A DNA stretch of 64,000 nucleotides, from NCBI GenBank assembly GCA_035048495.1, contig CM068546.1, positions 38,334,674 through 38,398,673 of the forward strand, in the 5' to 3' direction. Below the pieces are notes generated by a model that was not told the origin of the DNA, ran no database searches, and worked only from the letters and a program-made list of their open reading frames with translations. The position numbers were made by a program, and so were the translations under genes. The first letter of the stretch is position 1, and each line of letters opens with the position of its first letter. Source of the stretch: Euptelea pleiosperma. Lineage: Eukaryota > Streptophyta > Magnoliopsida > Ranunculales > Eupteleaceae. Shown here piece after piece: positions 11,901 through 23,900 of the stretch.

Positions 11901-14900
11901 GGTAAATGACCTAGCCTGTTATGCCATCTCATTAACAAGTCTTTATTAACGCTAGAACTACTGACATTGGCACTAGACTGATGTGCAACAGAATATGAAG
12001 TCGGCTGGCTATCGAGCAGGTACAATCCACCATCCTCACGACCACTGCCAATCATCCGCCTCGTCTCCAAGTCCTGAAAAACACAGTGAGTAGGAAAAAA
12101 GGTAACACTGCAGTTTAGGCTCTTAGTAAGATGGCTAACAGAAAGCAGGTTAGTGGTGAATTTAGGAACATGAAGTACATAGGATAAAGACAAAGTAGGT
12201 GTGGCAGAGATAGTGCCCTTCCCTGAGATAGAGGAGAAGGTGCCATCGGCCACGCGGACCTTGTCCTTACCTGAGCAGATATTATAGGTGGAGAAAAGGG
12301 ATGGCATACCAGTCATATGATCGGAGGCACCAGAGTCAATGATCCAGGAAGGACCAATGGGTGCCGTAGACACATGGTGGGCTGAATGGGATGTACCTGT
12401 CTGAGCAAAGGATGATGTAGGTGGAGAAGGGCCATCAAGCTGAGTAAGTAATTGTCGAAGCCTGTCAATGTCAATGCTAGAGAAGGTGCAGAAGAAGGGG
12501 TCACATCAGAGGAATCTTGGCTGGTGGCATGAGCGGCTGAGGTTCCATGTTTGCTACCAGAGGGCTTCTTTGAGGAGCCTTGCTTCCCCCCAGAGAACTG
12601 TGCAGGACGACCATGAAGACTCCAGCAGGTCTCCCGAGTGTGGCGACGCTTGCCACAGTGATCACATCTGAGTCGATCACGATCATCAAGATCCCCATCC
12701 TTCTTGAATGTGGGTTTGCTCAATTTCTGAGTGGCCAAGGCAGACTTCTCAGATAAAGGAACATCGGCATCTGTCTTAGAGCTCATGGCTCTCCTCCTGC
12801 TGTCCTCGCTCTGGATGTAGGAGTAGACCTGTGCAATGGTCGACGGCGGTGGATCTCTGCCCAAGATGTTGGCTCGAACCTGCTCATAGCTGTGGTTCAA
12901 GCCGCCAAGAAACTCGAATATGCGTCCGCGTACAATCATCTTTCGGAACTCCGTAGCATCCTTGGTACATCCAGGGGTGTAGGTCTGGTAGTGATCTACC
13001 TCTTCCTACTTGCTGCGTAACGCAGCGTAGTATGATCCCAAAGGAAGATCGCCTTGCTTCAGATGTGCTATCTCCTGCTGAAGTTCATACATCCTAGCAA
13101 AATTTCCATCTTGGGAGTAGGTCTGAGATGCCGTGTCCCATATATCCTTGGCAGTCGGGAGAAAGAGGAAGCCTGTGCTGATCGATGGATGCATGGAATG
13201 AAGCAGCTATGACATGACCATCGAGTTTTCCGCTTCCCACTTCTCAAACGTGGCATCGGAGGAATCAGGTGCAGTGATGCGTCCAGTGATATAGCCGGCT
13301 TTGCCTCGTCCGGTGATGTACATCTTGGCAGATTGAGACCATGCGAGGTAGTTGGTCCCGTCGAGTTTCACCGTAGTGATCTGTAGGCTCGGGCTGTGAT
13401 CACCATGACTTCCCAGACTGGGTGGGGCAACAATGATCTCTGATTTGGCAGAAGACGACTCCTCAGATGTACTCATGGTAGTAGATAAGACTTTTCTGAT
13501 AAGAAATCACCCAAACTGCTGCTGTGGAGGTGCAAATCACCTTATTTTTATTTTTAAAGCCTCGTGCTCGCGTTGCTCGCAGGATTCAGACCTTTTCGGA
13601 ACAACTCCTTTATAGATTTTCTATTGGAGAAAAAACCACTCGCGGGAAACTTGTGAATGGTTCCGATGACCTAAAAAGGTTCCTGGATAGGTGCGGTAGC
13701 ACTAGGGAGAAGTTCCGGGCTCCTCTGAGACCTGCGGCTATGTCCAGAGGGTCTTCTCTGACCTTTTGGAAGGGGCGGTTAGGCTTGGTGGCTCTTTTCC
13801 AGCCTTCTGGAGTGGGCGGCTATGCCTGATTGCTCTTCTCCAGGCTTCTGGAGTGGGCGGCTAGGCCTGGGAGAACTTCTCCAACCTTTTGGAGTGGGCG
13901 GCTAGGGTTTCAGACTCTTCTAAAGCCTGCGGCTATCCATGGGAGATGATCTCCTTCTTTGGAAAGCCCTTCGCATCGAATTTCGTAATCCCTAGGGTTC
14001 TTCAGACCTCTAGGATTGAGCCATGGTTACATAACTATGCTCTGATACCATGTTGTAATCTTGGATTGTAACCAGGATAAGAGATTAGGGTTAGAGATGG
14101 AAGAGAGGAGAGGTGAAGAGAATAGGGGAAAGAGGAGAAATCGTGTAAAGCTTAGAATAGCCTACACGATTTCACCCAATATATATATTAAGTGAAGTTT
14201 TACAATATTACAAGGGCCCCCTGTAGAATATAAGATATTACAAGTAGGTCCCTGACAACAAGATGTGGATATGAGCAGGGTTGTGAAGGCATCAGTCTTC
14301 CAACTTTGATGAAGCTCGATCTCCCTTTTGGGCAATATCCATTTGATACCAAATGTGTAGAATTCCCTCCAAATTGTGTTTGTGAAGCTACAACGAAGGA
14401 CCAAGTGATCGACTGATTATTCTTTTTTCAAAGATGACGCATGTTAGAGACTACCTTTTGCCTGCTAATTAGGTGATCAACTATGGGAATTTTGTCTAGG
14501 TCTGCCGTCCATATAAAGAATGCAATATTTAGAGGAAAGGGGCTTCCCAACCCTAAGGCTGCGTTTGGTTCGACACTTTTCTGGGAAAAGAAAAGAAAAA
14601 CCCGGAAAAGTGACAATTTTGAGTGTTTGGTTGAGGGCTGAAAAGCGGGCCCCACGGAAATCTACTTCCTTCTCACCCCGTTTAGGGCCCGTTTGGCAAA
14701 CCAGTGGAAGCAAAAAGTAACTTCTAAATTAAGTTGCTGAATTTAAAAGTTGTCAATTGGAAGCAAAAGTTTGTTTGGTAAAATACCGACTTATAAGTCA
14801 AAAAGTGAAAAAGTTAGTTTGGCACGAATTAAGTCAAAAAGGCATTTTCTTATAATTTTATATACATATTATATTCTAATAAACCATTAATAAAGATCAT

Positions 14901-17900
14901 AAACCAATATAACATATGTTGTTTTTTTCAAAAAAAATTAATTATAAATGGTCAGTAATAAACGACGCACCAAGTGAGTCATTTTATGGGTAATTATTTT
15001 TTCAAAAAAGAGATGGTCTACTGACCTACTCCTCAGCAAACCATCCATGTTTTTTCTCCTTCATAAGATATTTTATATCTGCACCTCATAATGTGAAGTT
15101 TACAAGGGTAAAATTGGTATTTGGAAAGATTCACTCAAAATTAGAAATGTCGGTTCCGCAATTTTTTTTGACTTTTGCTTCGACCAGAAGCAAGAAGCAA
15201 AAAAATTTTGCTTCCACAAAAAGCAACGTTTTGGATGCCCAAACAAACTTTTCTACTTTTTTGCTTTTGGAAGCAAAAAAAGTAACTTATTTCGGTGTTG
15301 CCAAACAGGCCCTTAAAGGAAAACAACTTCCGCTCCAAAGCGGAAGTCGATTTTCCATGGGTGTGTGTATCTATTTCTCTCATCCGGTATCTTCTCTTGT
15401 CTCTCTCTCTATCTACTCTTAGCAAAAATCTCTAGCACTTGCGACCCCTCTCTCAACAGAACATCGCTGGGGTATTGCCGGAAATCATAAACCTGACCCT
15501 ACGAGTCTCACAGACTGACCTTCTAAGCCGGGGCTCCTGATGGATCTGGTTTTCAGATCTTGCCAGAGAAAGACCAGGGATCTCCATGTTATCATATACG
15601 TATTTCTACTTATATTTCATGTATTACCCTTGAGGGGTATTTTTGTCTTTTTTGTATTCCCTTTTATATAAATAAGATTTATGGAGTCATTGTGACCTAA
15701 TCACATGACATCCTTTCTTCTCTCTTCTCTATCTTCTCTACTTTGAAACCCTAACTCTAACTCTAACCTTGATTCTTCAATTCACCTTGGTATCAGAGCC
15801 ACAAGGGAGCTTTTTGAAGGAAGTTCTACTAGAGGTCATCTCAAGGGGCCGATGACGTCATTTAGGCCTTACGGCTGCTGACGTCAGCAGTACGGACAAG
15901 TTCTCATTTCAACATGAAACTTCACCTGTAGATAGATCTCAATTTTTCCTTGTTTTTGGTGATTTTTGGGGAATATTTAGAGGTCGTTTGAGTAGTTTTC
16001 TATTCAATCTTCTTGAATATTCGAAAATATTAGGTTTTCGAATCAGCTCGATTTTGGAGCTATTCTCAGAGTTTTTCAGGGGGTTTGTTCCATCGTTTTG
16101 ATCACTTTCTATATTACCTACACGGGGATATTTGTTTTTTGGGAAATCATCAAGGATTGAAGATCCTAGGAGGAGAAATACCCTCCCTTCTTACCGTCGG
16201 CGACGTTTTTTTAACCCCATAGGGCTTTCGGTTGGGCTGGAATCTTTCCCAACTTGACGCCATAGACCCTAAAAAGATCCCTTATTGTCCTAGGATGCTT
16301 TTTCCCATCTCTATATGGCCGTTTGTTAGTTTTTGGACTATTTCTGATACTTTTTGGAGGTTCCTATAGCTTTGTTTTGATCGCCGCCACCATTGAGGGC
16401 TGTTTTTGCTCCTTAATACCTTCGTTGTGGGTATTCTAGCTTTGTTTTCCTCCTTTGCTACTTTCTTATGGCAAATCCACCTCCTTCGGGTACTCCCTCA
16501 GTCTCCGTTGTTAGCACAGAATCCTCCTCTAGAGGCACTGGAGGACCTATGATGCAACAAGTGATGTATGAGAACCCGGGTTGCAGATTACATCTGTTAA
16601 ACTCAATGACACTAACTATCTGGAGTGGGCTAGAGTAGCACGACTGTTTATCGGAGGCCGTGGGAAGATGGGGCATTGCACAGGGCGAACCAAAGAGCCT
16701 AAGGAAGATGATCCCATGTTCGATCAATAGGAAATTTAGAACCTTTCGGTTCAATCTTGGCTGGTCAACTCCATGGAGCCTCACATTAGTCGTGGCTTCC
16801 TCTTCATGCGTACATCCCAGGATGTGTGGGAAACCGCCAAGAAGACCTACTCACAGTAGTAGAACACTGGTAGGGCATACCAGTTGAAGCAGAGCATCTC
16901 TTGCCTTCGTCAGGGCGACAAGTCCCTTTTTGACTACTTTGCGACTCTGAGGAGTATGTGGGAGGAGTTAGACTACTACTACTATCACCCTCCTACTCCA
17001 GATGAAGTAGTCACGTACCAGAAGCACGTTGAGGAGCGTAGGATTTTTGAGTTTCTTTCTGGACTCAATCCTTCATATGAGTTGGCTAGGGTTCAGATTC
17101 TTAGCAGCCGATCCCCTCTACCTACTCTTAGCGAGGTCTACTCATATCTCCAAAGTGAGGAGAGCCGATGTCTATCTACTCAGGATGAGTCTGCCGTTCA
17201 CGAGCGATCTACGCTTGTCACCTCTTCACCCGCTCCTGCCTTTACATCTGCCTCTCAGCTTGCCCTTGCATTTGCTTATCAGCCTCAGCATCTTCGAGGG
17301 GGTCGAACCCCTCAGTTCTCTGCACCCTCAGCTAGCCGATCTTCCTCATCCAAGGAGATGCCCAAGTGTGACTTCTGTGGTCGCCTTAGACATGTGCGTG
17401 CTACTTGCTGGAAGCTGCATGGTCGGCCTCAGTCTTCTGCTCCTCGCTCCGGTCAGTTTTTGATCTTCTGGTGTACATTCTACCAGCATGGACACCTCTG
17501 CACCTTCTTCAGGCCAGTCTTTCCAGAGTTCTTCACAGGCCCCTACGGGTCCTTTGGCTACATTTGAGCTTGCCGAGCTTCGACGCTTGCTCTCCTAGCC
17601 AGATGGTCCTTTTGCCACTTCCTCCTTTGCTTAGTCAGGTATCATCAGATCTGCCCATCATGTGTCCATTTCCCCTCCCAATCCTCCATCGATCATTGAT
17701 TCAGGGGCTTCGGAGCACATGACGGGTATGTCTTCTTTATTTTTCAGTTATTCCATTTGTTCTGGCCGTGATAAGGTTAGAACTGTGTTTGGTACTTTAT
17801 CTTGTCTTTAGGAAAGGGGATGTCCTTCCCTCCCCCAGCTTCCACTTGCATCCGTTTTACATGTTCCTAATTTTACATCCAACCTATTATCTGTTGGCGT

Positions 17901-20900
17901 TCTTACTAAATCTTTGAACTTTAGTGTGACTTTCTTTCCTTCATACTGTGTCTTTTAGGACCTTGAGACGAGGAGGACGATTGGCACTGGACATGAGTTG
18001 ATGGGCTATACCCTCTTGATGGACGGCCTTCTGAGCTCACCGCACTGCAGTCTTCTAGTAGTAGGAGTAGGATAGCTTCTGTTTTATGTTGGCATGCCTG
18101 TTTGGGGCATGTCTCTTTTCAGTACCTAAAACTGTTATTTCCCGCTTTATTTACTTCTGTCTTGTTATCCGACTTGCATCTTACAGAATTCCGCTCTATC
18201 AGTGGTACAAGCAGGAATAAAGGTCTAGTAGTGATCTACCTCTTCCCACTTGTTGCGTAGTGCAGCATAGTAGGAGGCCAATGGAAGATCCCCCTGTCTG
18301 AAGTGAGCCATCTCCTGCCGGAGTTCATACATACGAGCAAAATTCCCAACTTGGGAATAGGTTTGGGAAGTTGAGTCCCAAACATCCTTGGCAGTCGGGA
18401 GGAATAGAAAGCCCTTGCTGATTGACGGATGCATGGAGTAAAGTAGCCATGACAGTCAAATTTTCCGCTTCCCATTTCTCAAACGTGCCTCTGTCTCCTT
18501 CAGTGGTTTGATCCGTCCAGTGATATATCCAAGTTTTCCCTGTCCGTTGATGTACATCTTGGCGGATTGGGACCACTCAAGATAGTTGGTCCCATCCAGA
18601 CGAACGGTAGTAATTTGCAGACCTGGGTTGTGATCATTGTGGCTCACTGTAACTGGAGAAGTAACAGTAATCTCCGACTTGGCCAAGGAAATTTCCTCAT
18701 GTTCCTCTGATTGGCTCATGATGTCCAGAAGTGCTTACACTGCCCAGAGAGAGTTGGAGAGAAGATCTTTGGTGCTTGCAGAGTCCGTAAACAGATGCGG
18801 TAGGGTCTGGGAGCAGGTCTCCACTCTCCCGGAAGGTGCGGTTGCACTTGGGAGCAGATCTCCCTGCTTTTAGATGCGGCAGAGATCCTCCGGAGAAGAG
18901 CTGGGGATCCCATAGGATTGCTGAAGGAGGGAGGTGAAGCCTGGGGGCTTCCTACCTGCCTTTGGAGGGGTGCGGTTCCCCTTGGAAGCCTGCGGCGAGG
19001 TCCTGGAGGCCTGCGATTTGGTCAAGGAGAGTTTTCTCCCTATCCTGAAGGGTGCGGTCTGCTCTGGAAGTGGAATCACTTCTCCAACCTTCTAGAGTGG
19101 TGCGATCTGCTTTGGAGATGTTTCTTTCCCCTTCTGGCAGGTGCGGCTAGGTCTTGGAGAGTTTTCTCCCTCTTCTGGAAGGACCTGCTAATTTGGAAAT
19201 CACTTCTCTAGTCTTCTGGAGTGGTGAGATTAGGGTTTCTGGAACCTCTAATGGTTGTAGCTTTCCATGGGAGATGATCTCCTACTTTGGAGAAGCTTTC
19301 TTTGCGGAAGAATCAATTCCTAGAGTTATCTCTAACCACTAGGATTGACCCATGGTTGCATAACCATGCTCTGATACCATGTTGATGTTAAGAGAAGAGA
19401 TTAGGGTTAGAAGAGTTTAGAGATGAGAGAAAGTAGAGAAGAGAGAATGGGGAAAGAGGGAATCATGTAGAGCTTAGTGAAAGCCTACACGATTTCACCT
19501 TTTATATTAATAAGGTGGTAAAAACCACTAATTACAAATAGGTCCTTGTGCAATATAAATATTGCAACTAGGTCCCTGACAATAGTGAGCTCTCGAAACA
19601 TTGTCGATCTTATTATCCTTCAAGAGGTAATTGAACTTCTGTTTCCTTTTATCTCGTGCATTCTGATGTGTGGGGTCCTTCCTCCGACAACAGTGAGCTC
19701 AGATATCTTCGGTGTGTGTTGAGATGTTTCGAGGCGGCCTCGGGTTTAAGGATTAATCTCTCTAAGAGTGAGATGTTTGGTATTGGTGAAGTTCCAAACC
19801 TTAGGGATTTTGAAGACACTCTTGGGTGTAAACTTGGTAGATTACCCACGACTTATCTTGGTTTGCCTTTGGGTGCTAGATACAAAGACAAGTCCATTTG
19901 GAACCCAGTTTTGGAAAGATTTGGTAGTAGACTTGCCAGCTGGAAGAATAGATATGTCTCTAAGGGAGGTAAGATTACTTTGATTAAGAGTACTTTGTCT
20001 AGCATCCCTATTCACTTCTTCTCCCTTTTCTCTTTGCCTAATGGTGTGGCTAATAGTATGGAAAAGAGCATGTGAGATTTCTTGTGGAGTGGGAAAGGGG
20101 ACATCCATAAATTTCATCTTGTGGAATGGGATAAGATATGTATGCCTACGAAGATGGGCGGATTGGGTTTCAGACATCTCAAAGATATGAATGTTGCTCT
20201 CCTTGGTAAATGGTTATGGAGACGTGGAGAAGAAGAGGATAGTCTGCGGCGAGCGGTGATAAACAGTAAGTACCTGGCTAGTTGGTTTGGATGGGACTGT
20301 CTGCCAATCTCTTCCACTTATGGTGTCAGTCTGTGGAGGGGAATTGTAAATGTCAAAGCAGAATTCGATAGAGGAATCACTTTCAAACTTGGCAAAGGAG
20401 ATAGAATTCGATTTTAGGAGGATCCTTGGAGGGGAGATGTACCGCTTCATACTGTGTTCCCCATCTTGTACGGTCTTTTTGACAAAAAAGGAGCTATCGT
20501 GAGGGAGTGTGTAGAAAGCCAAGAAGGATCGATTTCTTGGAGTCTTGGTTTTTGCAGGAACTTCTATGATTGGGTGTTGGATGTGTTATCTGCTTTCTTG
20601 GACGAGTGGGGAAAAATCCTATGTTGACTTTGGAGAATGATAGGCGAATTTGGAAGTGGGATCCTAAGGGATTTTTCTCTGTGAGCTCCTTATTCCAGCA
20701 TGTTTCCCATGTAGGCCAGGATTTCTTACCAGGTCCTATTATTTGGAAGGTGCTTATTCCATCGAAAGTGAAGACTGTGAAGTTTTTTGTGGGGACTACC
20801 AGTCTCAACAAGATTCTGACGGTTGACCATTTGACGAACCGGGGGATGATGTTGCCTAACAGATGCTTGCTTTGCAAGTCTTGTGGAGAATCAATAGACC

Positions 20901-23900
20901 ATGTCTTGATCCACTGTAAATTCACTTTTGAGGTGTTGCAAACCTTTTTCAACCTTTTCGGAGTTGAGTTTGTGGTCCTAGAGCATATGGGAGAAATGGT
21001 GACAAGTAGCTCTGTAGCTTTCTTGTCAGGGAGGGGGAGTATTCTCTGGAAGATGCTTCCCTTTCTAGTGATGTGGGCAGTTTGGAAGGAGAGGAATGCG
21101 CGGATCTTTGAGGAGGTCGAAATGTCTGGCCCTGAGATGATTTTGAAAGTCAAAGCTTTGTTGTTACTCTGGTTCTCTATTCTACCAGAGTTCAGAGGAA
21201 GTTTTTTTGACTCTTGTATTTAGATTGGAAAATATTTTAGAGGATTCCTCACACGTTGTGTAGTGAGGGGATCTGCCTTCTTCTGTTTTTCTTTTGGGAT
21301 TCATCCCTTTTAATGACAATTACATACTTATCAAAAAAAATATTATCAAAAATCCTTCGAAAGAGGCTGGTATTTTTTTTAGAACATACAAAGGGTATCT
21401 TAAGGCTAATACCTCTAGAGGCTGTTCTTCTACCTCTAGGGATGAATTAGGATGGGTATTGCCATGGGAAATGTGTTGTCAGGGACCTACTTGTAATATC
21501 TTATATTCTACAGGGGGCCCTTGTAATATTGTAAAACTTCACTTAATATATATATTGGGTGAAATCGTGTAGGCTATTCTAAGCTCTACATGATTTCTCC
21601 TCTTCCCCCAATTCTCTTCTCCTCTCCTCTCTTCCATCTCTAACCCTAATCTCTTATTCTGGTTACGATCCAAGATTACAACATGGTATTAGAGCATGGT
21701 TATGTAACCATGGCTCAATCCTAGAGGTCTGAAGAACCCTAGGGATTGCGAAATTCGATGCGAAGGGCTTTTCAAAGAAGGAGATCATCTCCCATGGATA
21801 GCCGCAGGCTTTAGAAGAGTCTGAAACCCTAGCCACCCACTCCAAAAGGTTGGAGAGGTTCTCCCAGGCCTAGCCGCCCACTTCAGAAGCCTGGAGAAGA
21901 GCTATCAAGCATAGCCGCCCACTCCAGAAGCCTGGAGAAGAGCCACCAAGCCTAGCTGCCCTTCCAAAAGGTCAGAGAAGACCCTCTGGACCTAGCCACA
22001 GGTCTCAGAAGCATCCAGAACCTCTCCTTAGTGCTACCACACCTATCCAGGAACCTTTTTTAGGTCCTCGGAACCATTCACAAGTTTCCCGCGGGTGGTT
22101 TTTTCTCCAATAGAAAATCTATAAAGGAGTTGTTCCAAAAAGGAGTGATTTGCACCCCCGCAGCAGCAGTTCGGGTGGTTTCTTATCAGAAAAGCCTTCT
22201 CTACTACCATGAGTACATCTGAGGAGTCATCTTCTGCCAAGTCAGAGATTACTGTTGCCTCACCCAGTCTGGGAAGTCATGGTGATCACAGCCCGGGCCT
22301 ACAGATCACTACGGTGAAACTCGACGGGACCAACTACCTCGCATGGTCTCAATCTGCCAAGATGTAAATCACCGGACGAGGCAAAGCCGGCTATATCACT
22401 GGCCGCGTCATTGCACCGGATTCCTCTGATGCTGCGTTTGAGAAGTGGGAAGCGGAAAACTCGATGGTCATGTCATGGCTACTTCACTCCATGCATCCAT
22501 CGATCAGCACATGCTTCCTCTTTCTCCCGACTGCCAAGGATATATGGGACACTGCATCTCAGACCTACTCCCAAGATGGGAATTTTGCTAGGATGTATGA
22601 ACTTCAGCAGGAGATAGCACATCTGAAGCAAGGCGATCTTCCTTTGGGATCATACTACGCTGCGTTACGCAGCAAGTGGGAAGAGGTAGATCACTACCAG
22701 ACCTACACCCCTGCATGTACCAAGGATGCTACGGAGTTCCGGAAGATGATTGTGCGCGGACGCATATTCGAGTTTCTTGGCGGCTTGAACCAGAGCTATG
22801 AATAGGTTCGAGCAAACATTTTGGGCAGAGATCCACCGCTGTCGACCATTGCACAGGTCTACTCCTACATCCAGAGCGAGGACAGCAGGAGGAGAGCCAT
22901 GAGCTCTAAGACAGATGCTGATGTTCCTTTATCTGAGAAGTCTGCCTTGGCCACTCAGAAATTGAGCAAACCCACATCCAAGAAGGATGGGGATCTTGAT
23001 GATCGTGATCGACTCAGATGTGATCACTGTGGCAAGCGTCGCCACACTCGGGAGACCTGCTGGAGTCTTCATGGTCGTCCCGCACAGTTCTCTGGGGGGA
23101 AGCAAGGCTCCTCAAAGAAGCCCTCTGGTAGCAAACATGGAACCTCAGCTGCTCATGCCACCAGTCAAGATTCCTCTGATGTGACCCCTTCCTCTGGGCA
23201 GTCCAACACCTTCTCTAGCATGGACATTGACAGGCTTCGACAATTACTTACTCAGCTTGATGGCCCTTCCCCACCTACATCATCCTTTGCTCAGACAGGT
23301 ACATCCCATTCAGCCCACCATGTGTCTACGGCACCCATTGGTCCTTCCTGGATCATTGATTCTGGTGCCTCCGATCATATGACTGGTATGCCATCCCTTT
23401 TCTCCGCCTATAATATCTGCTCGGGTAAGGACAAGGTCCGTGTGGCAGTTGGCACCTTCTCCTCTATCTCAGGGAAGGGCACTATCTCTGCCACACCTAC
23501 TTTGTCTTTATCCTTGTACTTCATGTTCCTAAATTCACCACTAACCTGCTTTCTGTTAGCCATCTTACTAAGAGCCTAAAGTGCAGTGTTACCTTTTTTC
23601 CTACTCATTGTGTTTTTCAGGACTTGGAGACGAGGCGGATGATTGGCAGTGGTCGTGAGGATGGTGGATTGTACCTGCTCGATAGCCAGCCGACTTCATA
23701 TTCTGTTGCACATCAGTCTAGTGCCAATGTCAGTAGTTCTAGCGTTAATAAAGACCTGTTAATGCGATGGCATAACAGGCTAAGTCATTTACCGCTTTCA
23801 GTCATGAAGAGTCTGTTACCTCAGTTTGCCTCTATTCCATTTTTTGAGTTCAACTGTGAAACTTGTGTACTTGCAAAACAATGTCGGGTGTCTTTTCCGA

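Larger units (their letters stand above)
8875..14260 (-). mobile_element. Copia 1, complete LTR retrotransposon, 5386 bp
   Basis: Two 210-bp LTRs (8875-9084 and 14051-14260) start TGTTGT and end ACAACA; I count 3 differences. The flanking 5-bp TSD is AGATG (8870-8874, 14261-14265). The 12-nt PBS, complementary to initiator tRNA-Met (TGGTATCAGAGC on -), is at 14039-14050, and the polypurine tract TGAGGGGGAG at 9085-9094. Order gag, protease, integrase, RT, RNase H is Ty1/Copia. Gag and pol carry four in-frame stops and one 10-bp deletion, so it cannot move by itself. It is inserted in LINE D. Confidence 0.97.
15587..19687 (+). mobile_element. Copia B, 5' half only, interrupted by Copia C
   Basis: The 5' LTR at about 15587-15784 (TGTTATCATATACG...ATTCA) is followed by the PBS TGGTATCAGAGC at 15788-15799. 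Gag from 16464 ([16 protein letters not shown]) has several stops and the knuckle [14 protein letters not shown] near 17367. The protease motif is [13 protein letters not shown] near 17692. At about 18177 the sequence switches to antisense Copia C; Copia B resumes at 19585 with [16 protein letters not shown] and the integrase start [11 protein letters not shown]. It then ends where LINE L begins. No 3' half or 3' LTR is present. Confidence 0.8.

Noticed and set aside
14039..14050. GCTCTGATACCA as part of a tRNA gene
   Set aside because: It is a retrotransposon primer binding site beside an LTR; no cloverleaf surrounds it. The same holds at 15788, 19368, 21684 and 62646.
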